64,000 nt of DNA from NCBI GenBank assembly GCA_001574975.1, contig KQ965749.1, forward strand, positions 66,082 to 130,081. The letters run 5' to 3'. The notes beneath the pieces were generated by a model. That model did not search any database. It worked only from the letters and a program-made list of their open reading frames with translations, and was not told the origin of the DNA. Positions 33,565-45,318 of the stretch are shown one piece after another; positions within the stretch are counted from its first letter, which is position 1, and each line of letters starts with the position of its first letter. Both the position numbers and the translations under genes were made by a program. This DNA comes from Gonapodya prolifera JEL478. Taxonomy: Eukaryota > Monoblepharomycota > Monoblepharidomycetes > Monoblepharidales > Gonapodyaceae.

Positions 33565-36174
33565 ATGGAGGACGTGCTGGACCCGTCGAAGCGGCGGTGG
33601 GTGGATTTGGACTCGGGCGCGGGACACAGTCCGTTTCTGGGGCGCGAGCTGTACCCTGCTGACCAGCTGAGGGTGTTCGGCCGATTAGCGGGGCACGCTG
33701 GAGTGGGCAGAGCGGGGGCGGGCGAGTGGGGACATGAAGGCGGCGAAGGGTACGTCGACGAGGACCCCGACGTTGCGTACTACGAGCAGAAAGCAGCCAG
33801 GGATGCGCAGGCAAAGACGTCGACATCGCAGCGACCGAGCCCGAACTTGCAGAGAAGTGCGTCGTTTCTTGCACCGCCGCCTGGAAAGACCACTCGGCGG
33901 AAAAAGAAGAAGCGGGAGGACGCGCAGGCGCGTGATGGATGGTACGAGCCGCCAAAGTTCAAGAAGGGGTCGATATTCTATGGCGAGGACCGCGGATCGG
34001 AGGGCGACTCCACCGGCGACGGCGACGGCACACTGGCGTCTGACATGTCCGAATCCGCCTCAACATACGGCTCGGACGATTCCTCTGACGAGTCGCCGCA
34101 CGGGACGGACAACCGACACCACCACCACCACCACACCAAAAACGCAATCTTCTACACCCCGCACGACGTCATCCTCCCTGCGCCTCCCCTTCTTAAATCC
34201 GACGTACTCCTCCTCGCACGAGAATCCCGCGCGTCCCGATCCGCTTCCCGCACCTTGGCCTTTGACCTCGAACCCCCAACTCCGACCGCAGAATCCCCCT
34301 CGGTCGTGTCTCTGCCCCCGTTATCCAAGAACGATATCTTCTGGGCGATGGAGGCACCCACCACACTTCCCACCACCACACCTCCCGACGAGCACCCTTT
34401 TGGAATCGGCGACCGCTCCTCCAACCCATTCCACTCTGCCTCGGTACCCTTATCCCTCTTGCCACCCTTTGCGCACGCTCCCTCCACAAACCTCGCATCC
34501 TCTACTGGTACACCGCCGATACCACGACTCGAAGCCACGCCGGATTTGAAGCTGTTCTACGTCCCGCTGCGCAAGAACCTGCTGGGCGAGGGCCGGTACG
34601 CTCAGGTCTTTAGAGGCCACTACGCTCTTCCCTCCTCCTCTGTTGCTCCGGTCGGGAACCCAAGCGTGGCTCCTCTTCCACCCCAAGGAGGCCCACAGAA
34701 CACCCCGTCAAGCACGGACCCGCCCTCATTGTCATCCTCCGCCACCGACCTTCGCCTCCCGCCCTCCCTTTCCTCCTCCTCCTCCTCCCTCTCCTACACC
34801 CATCCTCACTCCAGCACCAAACACCCCCTCGACCTACCCCTTCTCCCCTGCGCCGTCAAACGGTACCGCGCCGACCCAGACTCGCTCCGTCTCGCGTCCA
34901 CGGAATCCTCCGTCTTGGCAACCTTGCGCGCTAGGGGGGTGCCAAATGTGGCGAGGATGGTGGGCGTGCAATTCGAAGCGTCGCCCTCTTCCTCCTCGGG
35001 TGCTGCCCCTTCGAACGACACCCCACCACCAACCCCCTACCGCCCCATCCTCGTCCTCGACCTGATCCCTGGCAACACCCTGCACGCGCACGTCAAACGC
35101 CGTCGAGACACCGTAGGCCGCCGCGTTTGGTTGAAGTGGGCTCGCCAGCTCGCGAGGGCCGTCGAGGGCGTGCATAAGGCGGGCGTCGTGCATCATGATG
35201 TGAAGCCACAGAATGTCGTGGTGAGTCGTGGGGTGTGGAGGCGCGCGGGGTGGGTTTTTTTGGTGGGTGAGGGGCCGACGCTAATGTGATTTGATTGTTC
35301 GGTGTGCAGTTGGACGAGTTCCTCAATGCGACACTTATCGACTTCGGAAACGCGTGTTTTGTGCCGGACGTGGATGTCTGCTCGGCCTCCATACCTGCGG
35401 CTGATCGCAACGCAACGTCGCGACCACCCTCCCCACCTGCGACACCCTCCACCCCACCCTCGCCTCCCCACGCCACGCGTCCACCGCGCCGCGCTCCACC
35501 ACCCACCCGCATCTTCACCACGGGCTCCCCCGTCTCCCCCATCGAGCCGACGCCGACGCACTCACGGTGCCTCTCGGCCTCGTCGTCTGACACTGCGCAC
35601 CACCCTTCGCCCGGGCCGGAGTCATCCCCGTCTCCCGATCGTGAACGGCAATCGGCGGGACCCACGACGAGTCGCCCGACGACGCCGTTGAGTGTTAAAG
35701 ATGGGATGGGCAGGGGAACGGACGCGTATGCGGCGCCCGAGATGTGGAGTGCCGAGGGGTGGTACAGGTTGGTTGCCCTTCACAGAAGCTCACGTGGCGA
35801 GGAAGGTTAACGAGTGACATCGGACTTTTAGCTTCCCCGTGGACATCTACAGCCTGGGCATCACGCTCCTGTTCGCGCTCTCCGGTCGCGACCCTTGGGA
35901 AGGCAAATCGGGCGTATCTCTGATCCTGGGCGTTCGGCGGGGTTTCCTCGAATCGGGCGCCAACGACTCCATGCTGGCCCCAACTCCTGAAGACGGCGGG
36001 AAGCTCAAGCGCGGCGTGCTCAAATTCCCCAACGGTGACCGTGTGGACAGGGAGATCGAGGACCTGCTGCGACGGTGTGTAGCCAGACGGTGGGAGGAGC
36101 GCCCGACAGCGGAGGAGGTGGGGAGGGTGTTGAAGGAGGTGGATGACGGCGTGGCGTTAGAGGAGAGGTTGTGA
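33565..36174 (+). CDS. Protein kinase with large inserts and His tract
   Basis: Ser/Thr-type protein kinase of 818 residues; exons 33565-35220, 35310-35767 and 35832-36174. Residues 1-330 are disordered, with a basic RRKKKKR patch and a run of six His. The kinase domain starts at about 339 (LLGEGRYAQVFRGHY, glycine loop). The lysine is in CAVKRYRAD (about 430). The catalytic loop is VVHHDVKPQNVV (His replaces the usual Arg of HRD), metal binding is by DFGN, and GTDAYAAPEMW and DIYSLGITLLFALSGRDPW follow. Two Ser/Pro-rich inserts stand out: about 80 residues between the glycine loop and the lysine, and about 120 between DFG and APE. The HHD form removes the Arg that contacts a phosphorylated activation loop. 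All catalytic residues are present. The exact kinase family is not clear. Confidence 0.85.
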
Positions 36175-37017
36175 GGGCCGAGGGGTGCGGGAACACAGGG
36201 ATTGAGTGAGGGAGGGGGGCGAGGAGAGAACTTTTTCAACTTTTCAACGCTGTATAGATACAGTTTAGACACAGTTTTGCAGGGTCTGCGTTACGTATCG
36301 TCGCAATCATCAGTCGGAGTACTTTGAAATATATCCTAAATTCACGTATTGAGAGAGTGCGGTCATGGACATTGAAAAGGTGGTTCATTCGTGTGAAAGT
36401 TCAAGAATTTAGTGACCATCCTGCCCTTCACGCTCAGTGAGGTCATCGGGTGGCTCGTCGTGGGTCCTGCCGACTGTCATGTCGTTCGGGGGACGGGGGA
36501 GTGCTTGGTGGAAACGCTCGTGTCGATGCATGTAATGGGTGTAAGTTAATCGAATTAACCTATCGTCGATGTGTCAGAAGCTGGGCTTCTGTAGGATGCG
36601 AGCCATTTGAGGAATTACGTCTCTGAAGAGTTCGATTGGGAAGTTGTAGCATCGCCTCAGCTGCCGCACTCGACCCTGGGAGTTCAAAAGTTGAGCGAGG
36701 TCTTTGGCAGGGAAGCGAGTTATCTTACACTAGTCTTCAGAAACCGCGGGGTTTGAGTCTGATATCCATCGAGGGAGACTCATGCGTTTCAACCGTACCG
36801 CGCTGGAGAGGAAGAAGGGTGATGAGGGGAGTCCTTCGGTAGGTGATGGGAGAATGATAGCAAGCTCACGTTCCGTAAAGTACGTGGAGATGGGCATCGT
36901 GATTCTCTGTTGGCCATTTGTGCTCCTTTGGACACTGAAAATGACAGCATTTCTTGTGCGGAGTTTTCAGCTGCAGGTCCTGTGACATCATGCCGCTGAA
37001 CACCGCAACACAAAAAC
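36175..37017. other. Intergenic region
   Basis: About 840 bp without a supported gene between the kinase and the F-box-like gene. Short open frames at 36636-36985 show no motif. Confidence 0.5.
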
Positions 37018-39142
37018 ATGGCCGCGCTAGCAAGCGTGACCATTGGCGGACCAACGCAGCAGCGCATATTGCCGATGGAATTATTCCGTCAAGTGGGGCT
37101 CAACCATCTGCTACCGGAGGATGTCACCCAGCTGCGGCTGGTATCAAGGGGCCACAACACCATGCTGAAGGACACGATGGAGACGGCGGAGATAGTGAAC
37201 AAGCACGCGGGTCTTCCGCCAGCCGTGGCATGGCGGCTCACCAAGGAAGTTGAGAGGGACACCCTTAGACAGAGAGCCATCGACTCCGTCCCAGCGCTGC
37301 AGCGTGCACGGCTTGGAGGATCGAGTTCTGCTCATACTTTGTGTATTGGAATGCAAGGCCTGTACGTGGGCTGTGGACAACATATACAAGTTTCTCCGAT
37401 TGTCAGAGCTGTTCGTACGCGTGATACGTCGTCGCTGCCTCGATTGCGGCGCATCGCCCGAGTCAGCATGTCATATGGTTCCGGAGGAAAGGTTTCTGGA
37501 GGCAGATGATTCCCTTCCGTGGGCGGTATTACGTGGATGTGCCAGGTTTGAGCTGCAGGACCGAGGAGCAGACCTCCCGGACGACCCGAAATACGACGGA
37601 CTGGTTAAGGAAATCTGCTTCCGCATCGATTTGGAGGCAGCGCTGAATGGTCCAAGGGGAGGAAGTTCGCTGCTGAGTACAGAGCGATTCTGGACACTGC
37701 CTCTAATATTGGGGCTAAATTGGGAGTATGCATCGACTTGGCGGATGAATTCCTGTGGGAGCACAGGAACTGGCTGTCGAAAGATCTTCGCACGCACGCC
37801 CCCTGGCAGCTGTTGGTCGTACGTGCCATACGTCATTTTCTTCGGCGGAAGCACAGGTTGGAAAAGCTTCTGCACAAGGCCTTTCCCGATATTCCTGGCC
37901 CTGGACGTCTCAAGCTTCCCTGTGGCCCTGTGTATGAAGATCATTCAGACTTGTTTGACCTTCCGGCCAAGAATGCCATTCCGCAAAAGTTCGTCACACC
38001 AAGTCTTCCACTTGTCCTCGATGAGAGCTTGGTGGATGCTACGATTCCTGTACTCATGGAGGAATTTGTGCGCGGTGACCCTGGGACAGCGAAAGGGATC
38101 GTTGAGGCAATACAAAAGCTGTACAATCAGAGAGAATTGGGATGTTGTGCGGAGGTTCATGGAGTCAAAGACCCGGACTACGCCAGCAGTGCCGACTCGT
38201 TGAGCAGATCTGACATCTCTACTAGTGAAGATGACGGCTCCTTCTCTGACCCCATGGAGGATTTGATTGACTATGGCACTGTCTTTGAATCCGGAAAGTC
38301 CTCTCCCACTGGATCAGATGTTGAGCCCGACACCAGTGGCTGGACCCAGAATGACGTTTTGAACTACCTGACCGGAAATTACCCAGGAACGAAGAGTAAG
38401 GGCGAATCTGCAGAAGCATCCCCGCGGAGCGAATCAGCTGATCCTTTTGGATGATCACAGAAACGCTCAATGTGGAGAAAGCGCCATGCTCGGTGCTAAC
38501 ACCGTACAAACCAATCGGCAGGTTCGCAAGGGTTGGATGCTGACTCTCGAAGCCTCAACGTCATCAAAGCCTCGCCGGAGTCCGATCCATCCTTCCCACT
38601 GGGCTCCAACCCGTCAACTTCCAAACCAATGACTGCTCAAAGCCAAAGTGTCGCTGTCGCTGGAGATGCACCCACTGCACTGGACCAGGTTGGGGATGGT
38701 GGAGATTACCTCACTGACGTGACGAACAGCGATGTGACCGCTCCCAACAACAAGCAGAGGACAGCACTGGCGGTGGGATTCGACGAAGGTTTGTGGAATG
38801 GCGGAGTGACATCGCGTGAGTTCTGTTTGAGCTCAGAGTCTGTCGATAGTTCTCATACTGCCTGCGATCGCACAAAAGACATAGCCTCGGCAGCTGAACT
38901 TGGCTCGTCGAGCTACGTCACGTCGCAACCGGTGAGTTTTCTTTCACGTTCGTGTGATGTATGATGCAAACGTTCTATTATCCGGGAGACTCCTAACACC
39001 ACGGCGTCACCGAGCAATCACGACAACGAAGGAAGCATCGGGTGGCGGGTATCGAAAAGGTCTCGGAAGCGTGGGAGAAACTGAGCGCTCGCGGTGGAAC
39101 AGGGAGAGTCGAAAGGAGGGGGAATTGAAGGAAAGGGATTGA
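37018..39142 (+). pseudogene. F-box-like protein with two frame breaks
   Basis: The start MAALASVTIGGPTQQRILPM leads into an F-box-like motif (ILPMELFRQVGLNHLLPEDV, then LRLVSRGHN). Coding then continues in a second frame from about 37310 (LEDRVLLILCVLECKACTW, with CLDCGASPESACHM) and a third from about 37670 (KFAAEYRAILDTASNIG). No intron explains either shift. From 37670 the gene is clean: GVCIDLADEFLWEHRNW, an acidic Ser-rich region, an intron 38396-38521, an exon 38522-38931 of low-complexity sequence, an intron, and a last exon 39032-39142. The tail is disordered. It looks like a gene with two one-base lesions, or sequence errors, in its 5' third. Substrate and partners are unknown. Confidence 0.5.
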
Positions 39143-39530
39143 AGGGTTTGTATTTGCAATAACATTGATATATTCTACCATATTTCACAAAAAAGACATG
39201 CACTCTTTTACATATACAATCCAATGTTTTCCACGTGCCAATGAATTTGAGATTACGTCGCTAAGAAGTTTGGCACTTACGTACATCGTCATCCCACCCA
39301 CCGGGACGGCAGGCGTTTCTCGCAGCACATCTCTGGGCTCGTCCGGAAAACCTGCTGGGACTTGGGTGAGAACGCTCTGAATCTAGAGTCATTGGGAGAC
39401 TTCTCCGGACCAGCCGGGGCAAGTCAATGAGTCATGGCCGTCCCTCAACTCAACTCGTCTCAGGGTCTTAAACCTTCGTCTCGCGACTCAGACTTCATCT
39501 GTCCTTGCGCTCGGTTGGTCGAGTGGAACG
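39143..39530. other. Short intergenic region
   Basis: About 390 bp upstream of the acetyl-CoA synthetase. No gene or clear promoter element is seen. Confidence 0.45.
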
Positions 39531-42500
39531 ATGCTCTCTGCCGAAATCACAAAGGTGGTATCGGAAACCATTACGGCCAAGACCGCGCACAGTCCTCATG
39601 TCGCTACCTTAGAAGAGTACAAGAAGCTCCACGCGAGCAGCATCGATGATCCCGAGTCATTTTTTCGGAGAGGTGAAGCCTTTTGAAAGCACCATCCCTC
39701 TGAAGGAGCCAGCTTACACTTTCCGAATGTAGGCGGCTCTGAAGGAGCTCAAGTGGATCACCAATCCCACATCAGTGCGGTCGGGTTGTTTTGAAGATGG
39801 CGACGTGGCTTTGTTTCACGATGGTGGGCAATCCTGAGACGATTTCTATGCCCTCTTGATGCTGATACTTTCACACAATGTGATCACGGTTTTCAGGTTA
39901 TCTTAACGCTTCCGTAAACTGTGTTGACCGATGGGCGCTCAAGCATCCCGAACAAGGTCAGTCAGAATACTGTCGAGGGTTCTATCATCTATGGCAAGGT
40001 TGCATGCAGCACTTCTACCCGCCCACTTATGTTATTTTAGACAGCCATCATCTGAGAATCTGACGAACCAGGACAACATGTCCACATTTCCTACGGCGAC
40101 ATGCTCAAGCAAGTCTGTATGCTGGCCAATGTCCTCAAGTCTTTTGGCGTCAAGAAGGGCGACATCGTGGCGATCTACCTCCCTATGGTCCCGGAAGCGG
40201 TGTACGCCATGTTGGCCTGTGCTAGGATTGGCGCTATACACTCGTGCGTGGTGTCGTTTCGCCGGTGTTGAATTTCCAAGACAACTCAGCGTTCTACTCT
40301 CTGCAGTTTCGTGTTCGCAGGGTTCTCTGCAGAAGCGCTGAGAGACCGTATTTCAGATGCCAACTGCGCGCTTGTCATCACCGTGAGCGTCCTCTTGTAC
40401 TTTTATTTTCTTCCCAGGCCGTTTTACACCCCAAAGGCCGACCAAGGCTGTCGCGGAGGGAAGCGCACCCCTTTGAAGAAGATAACCGACAAAGCAGTGG
40501 CCGAGTGTCCTAGCGTAAAGGTATGTCGCCCATATGGCACGACGTCTCTTCAATAGCAGTATAACGATCAATGCCTAACCAACAGAACGTGCTCGTCCTC
40601 CATGTGGCATGAAGAAACCGCCAAGCAGCGACCATACTGCCCCCCTGAGATAATGTATGCGGAGGACCCGCTCTTCATCCTCTACATGTCGGGTTCTACT
40701 GGGAAACCGAAGGGCGTGCTCCATACCACGGCGGGGCACTTGCTAGGCGCTGCGCTGTCGACCAATTGATTTTGATGTGCAGAATGGGGATAGGTTCGGA
40801 TGGTGAGTTGGCGAGTGGGCATGTTGAGAAGATTCGAAAAACTGATGGAGTTCGTCGACGTTGTTAGTACCGCAGATGTGGGATGGATCACAGGTCACTC
40901 ATACACTGTGAGTTGCCGTTTTGATAATTCAGAGAAGTATCGGGACTCACCGAACACAACGTCTCCAGGTGTGGGGACCATTGGTGATTGGATCGACCAC
41001 ACTTGTTTTCGAGTCCATACTGACCTACCCAAACCCCGGGCGATATTGGCAAATGGTTGAGACGCACAAGGTAGAGAGTTTTCCCTTTTAAAAGATGGGT
41101 AAAGCGATGGACTCAGCTGTCGGCTTGCAGCTCACCCAATTCTACACCGCGCCAACGGCCATTCGTGCCCTTCGACGACCTGGAGACAAGCATATCACAT
41201 CGCATGATCTCAACTCGCTCAGAGTTCTGGGATCTGTCGGCGAACCGATAAAGTACGTATTGGAGGATGTGGCTTTCATGGACGAACGATGTTGACCCTT
41301 CCCTTTGCAGCCCTGAAGCTTGGCACTGGTACAACGACGTCATTGGGAACGGGAAATGCCCCATCGTTGACACTTACTGTACGTATAAGTACTTTCCCGA
41401 CAGTACTTCGACCTCATATCTTCGTTATTCTCGCGACTTCTTAGGGCAAACCGAAGCCGGATCCATCATGATATCTCCCCTCCCCGGCGCTGTACTGACC
41501 AAGCCCGGATCGGCGACCGTGCCCTTCTTCGGGTTCGAGCCTAAACTTCTCGACCCCACCACTGACAAAGAACTGGAAGCCAAGAAGGGAGAATCTATCG
41601 AAGGTGTGCTGTACATGAAGACACCGTGGCCAAGCATGGCAAGAACGATCTACGGGGATCATAAACGGTACCTGGAGACTTATATGGCGCTGTACCCGGG
41701 ATACTATATTACGGCGAGTGTTACAAAGTTTATGGAGGCGCATCAATTGAAAAAAGAACTGTTGCTTATCTCCAGGGCGACGGTGCGGAGAAAGACAGTG
41801 ATGACTATATCTGGATAAAGGGTCGTGTGGATGGTGAGTGATCATTCATGCTCCTCAGACAGTGTAGTGCCGCTAATGTCATTACACTAAATAGACGTCA
41901 TAAACGTCAGCGGTCACCGCCTGTCCACAGCGGAAATCGAATCAGCCTTGATTGCCCACCCAAGAGTTGCAGAGGTAAGGGATTTTTCCAACACCGTCAT
42001 GTCGTGCCTCCTCAACATGAAGTATTTCGCTCGAAATCCAGTCGACAGTTATAGGAATGTCCGACGACGTGACCGGTCAAGCCATCTTTGCTTACGTTGT
42101 CTTGAAGGACGACTCAGCGCATGCCCCAGGTCTGGTATTTCGCACCTCGCGACCTCAGTTGCGTACATCCACCAAGACGATGCCTCGCACGCAGATCTTG
42201 TGAAGAAGCTGAGTCACGACCTGGTGATTCAAGTGCGTTCACATATCGGTCCGTTCGCGAGCCCGAAGCGGGTTGTGTTCGTGCCTTATTTGCCGAAAAC
42301 ACGGTCAGGGAAGAGTGAGTAGTCTCGTTTTATAGCTTTGGGAATGCAAAGTCATCTAACGTGCAATTGTGCATCCGATAGTTATGAGACGAATCTTGAG
42401 AAAGATTGCCAACGGTGAAGTGGGAGCGTCAAGTGACGAGGAGATCGGGAAGCTGGGTGATTTGAGCACGCTGGCAGATCCAAGGTGAGCAGTGTTGGAT

Positions 42501-42591
42501 AATTCCCCAAAACATTTGATATTGAAGTCGAGTCATTTCTAACACGTACAGTATTGTCGCGACTCTCATTCGAAAGGTTCACAACTTATGA
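39531..42591 (+). pseudogene. ACS: Acetyl-CoA synthetase, 5' half damaged
   Basis: AMP-forming acetyl-CoA synthetase. Eighteen exons are visible. Recognisable parts include [49 protein letters not shown]-like sequence, VFAGFSAEALRDRI, the AMP-binding loop [59 protein letters not shown] and the acetylation-site motif [12 protein letters not shown]. From about 40868 to the TGA at 42589-42591 all exons join in frame. Upstream there are breaks. A run of six T in exon 1 shifts the frame, TGA at 40053-40055 replaces the Trp of the xxIIWES motif, about 20-25 residues before [15 protein letters not shown] are missing, and one more shift lies near 40768. The intron 41714-41775 starts with GC, not GT. 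The enzyme could not be made as read. Confidence 0.75.
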
Positions 42592-42773
42592 GTAAAGCTG
42601 GTATAACGGTGAAAGCATCGCAGTTGAGTTTTGCAAGCAGAAATGTATATATATATTTTGGTGCGATAATGACAGCACTCTCCGAAGATTCAAACTGCTC
42701 ACATACATTACACTTATGACGGTTCAATAATAACAAGTTACGCCACGGAGGAGTCCTGTTCAACTTCATTCCC

Positions 42774-45176
42774 TCACTCCTCGCTGAGAGGAACAATCTT
42801 GACGCCGATACCGTAACGAGCTCGCATGTTTCTATGAGAAGCGAGGGACGAGATTCAGTAAGGGAACCAATGGTCGTTAAAGATGATGAGAGACTCAACC
42901 CGACGACGGCAATCTGGTAGTCCCATTTGTCTGCCGGAACGACCTTTAAGAATCGAGAGATTAGTCACCAAACAACACCGAGCGTGGTATCATATCAGGT
43001 ACAAACCTTCCAGCGACGAACAATCTCAGTAAGAATCCAGCGTCCTTCCGTCAAGGCCAATTTCTCGCCCTGAAACCACCCAGTAATGTCGCATTGTCAG
43101 TCGTCATTGCGACTGAAAGAAGAGCAACACTTACAAGGCAACGGCGAGGTCCGTAGCTGAACGGCACGAAGGCATAAATTGAGGTGGCACCTAGGATGGT
43201 TCAGGAATAATGATTATGACTTAGCAAAACTGGGGACCATCTCCGCCAAACAGTACCTCCGTGTGGGTCCTTGATGAACCGCTCCGGGTCGAATTCTTCC
43301 ACCGTGGGGCCCCAGATGTTCGGGCTTTAAAGGTATCACCAAAAACAAAACATTACATTAAGAGATCTCTCTAATGCCGTCCAATGGCTTGATCCACTCA
43401 CTCCCGCTGCATGGCCCATTGGTCGTACATGACAGACATTCCAGGACGGACTTCGAGTTTGTTTCCCTTGGTTCCAGTCGTCGTGTCGTCCCATTCTATG
43501 GAAACAGGCTTTGAAGGGAATCTGGGTTGACCTATTGAATGCCGTACACAGATACACGCATTTAAATTGCCTTGTTTCCTGTAATAGACACTTACCGAGA
43601 CTACTGGGGCGCAAGCGGAGAGATTCCTTGAGGAAAGCGGTACAGTATTTGGATCGCTCCAGCGTATCAATGTCGAGCTCTCCGTCACGTCCAAAAGCAG
43701 CCAAGGCCTCGTCACGCAGTTTCTGCTGGCAATCCGGGTAGTGCGCCAGGAAGTAGAATGTCCAAGTCAGCATGTTGCTGGTCTACGAGGGAGGTGGGTT
43801 CGAGTATGGCTGTGAGACATTCACTACCAACAGCAGTCAAGAAGACGGCACAATAAATCTCACCGTGTCATGTCCAGCAAACAATAGTGTGATGAGTTGC
43901 TTGATAAGCTCGGCGCGATCCATCCAGTCCGGAACCGTGTTGTCTCGAATCAACGTCGTAATGACCGAAATGTCTTCGGCAACTTGAGCCGCTTTGGCAA
44001 CGTCCGTCTTTGCTTCGCGTACGGCCTCGATTTTCTCGTTGATGACTTTGCGGAGAAGATTGTGGGCTTTTTCGTACCTGCGAAGAAGAGCAAGGTAAGA
44101 CATTGATCCAGTGGCGACGGAATTTTCACGTGACGTGATGATCAAACTCACTCAGAGCTACGCTTGACGAGGTTTCTCTTCCACGAAAGAGGAACCGGAA
44201 TGAGCGCAATCTTGACGAAACGCATGAATGACTCGTTGACCATCAACATAAATGCATTGAGGAGATCTGATCCTTCGTTGAGTTGACTCTGTGAGAGAGA
44301 ACGGAGTTTAAAATATCCTGATTGACACGCCAATTCGAGAGTAGTAACTAACCTCTGGAGGGAAGCCGAACGTCAAACTGATTGGATGCGCAAGATCAAT
44401 ACCAATCGACTCAAGTCACCAAGAAGTGTGGTCATACCTCGAAATTGTATCAAAAGTAAAGCGGTGGAACAACTCCTGTACGTCGACTGGCAACACGAAA
44501 GCATGGATCAGCACAAGTCACAATTCGAATGTCACATGCACTCACATCCCGTCGGACTCTTTGCCATATCACGCTCAAAGCAGCTGACAAGTTTCTCCAT
44601 TTCACGCTTGAACATAGGCTGTTGCTTGCGCATATAGGCATGCTTGAAAAATGGCTCGAACATCTCCCTAGAGTCTTTCCACTTCCACCCGTTCTCGATG
44701 AAAACAAGACCTCCTGCGACATCGTCGAACGGCTCCACTTGGAAGCGATCCTTGTCGAATACCTCGTAGTTGGATTGCAACATTTCCTTCACAACTTTTG
44801 GGTTGGATACACGGACACCAGCCAGGCGGAAGGGGTTCCATCCGTAGGCTCCAATGACTGCAAAGCGGGCATTCGTGGAAAGATTTTCGACTGCTTCTCG
44901 TCATGTTACCCACCTTGACCCCATGATTTGGTCCGCTCCCAAGCATACACGTGTCCCGCATGGAGCTCGGACAGCTTCGTTCCAATGAGAGGAATGCCGT
45001 TTTCAACAGGAACTCCTGCAGAAGTGAGGTCAATCGGCCAATTTTCGGAGACTATCGCGATGCGATCAGTTCTTGATGCAAAACAAACCTTTGATGCGAC
45101 TCCGGAGCCGGGGAAGGAGGAACAGATATGTGGCGATCGTAACGATGATGCCCGCGATGATTTGTAGCACAGGCAT
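42774..45176 (-). CDS. Cytochrome P450 monooxygenase, intact
   Basis: Membrane-anchored heme-thiolate monooxygenase of 510 residues. Fourteen exons: 45089-45176, 44914-45015, 44546-44857, 44438-44486, 44353-44377, 44152-44288, 43864-44077, 43596-43782, 43402-43531, 43257-43324, 43135-43190, 43007-43069, 42900-42943 and 42774-42831. The N-terminus MPVLQIIAGIIVTIATYLFL is the ER anchor, followed by a Pro-containing hinge. Also present are GYGWNPFRLAGV-like substrate-region sequence, the I-helix LLFAGHDTTSNML, the K-helix ESLRLRP, the PERF-type motif DPERFIKDP, and the heme loop FVPFSYGPRRCLGEKLAL, whose Cys ligates iron. Length is normal for a microsomal P450. The substrate is unknown. It is divergent from the desaturase gene with only 142 bp between the two starts. 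Confidence 0.92.
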
Positions 45177-45318
45177 CGTTTGTTGTGGTTGGTGATTGGT
45201 CGGGACAAGAGAGCCGAATAAATTGGGGTGCCTCCCATCGGAGATGTCGACCGGTGTGCAAGGAAAGGAGGTGCCTAAAATTGCAACTGCTCCGAGCATC
45301 GGTGATCAAGAAAGCCAA
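45177..45318. promoter_or_regulatory. Compact divergent promoter, P450 and desaturase
   Basis: Only 142 bp separate the ATG of the P450 (minus strand) and the ATG of the desaturase (plus strand), so the two genes probably share control sequences. No TATA element is obvious. Confidence 0.5.
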
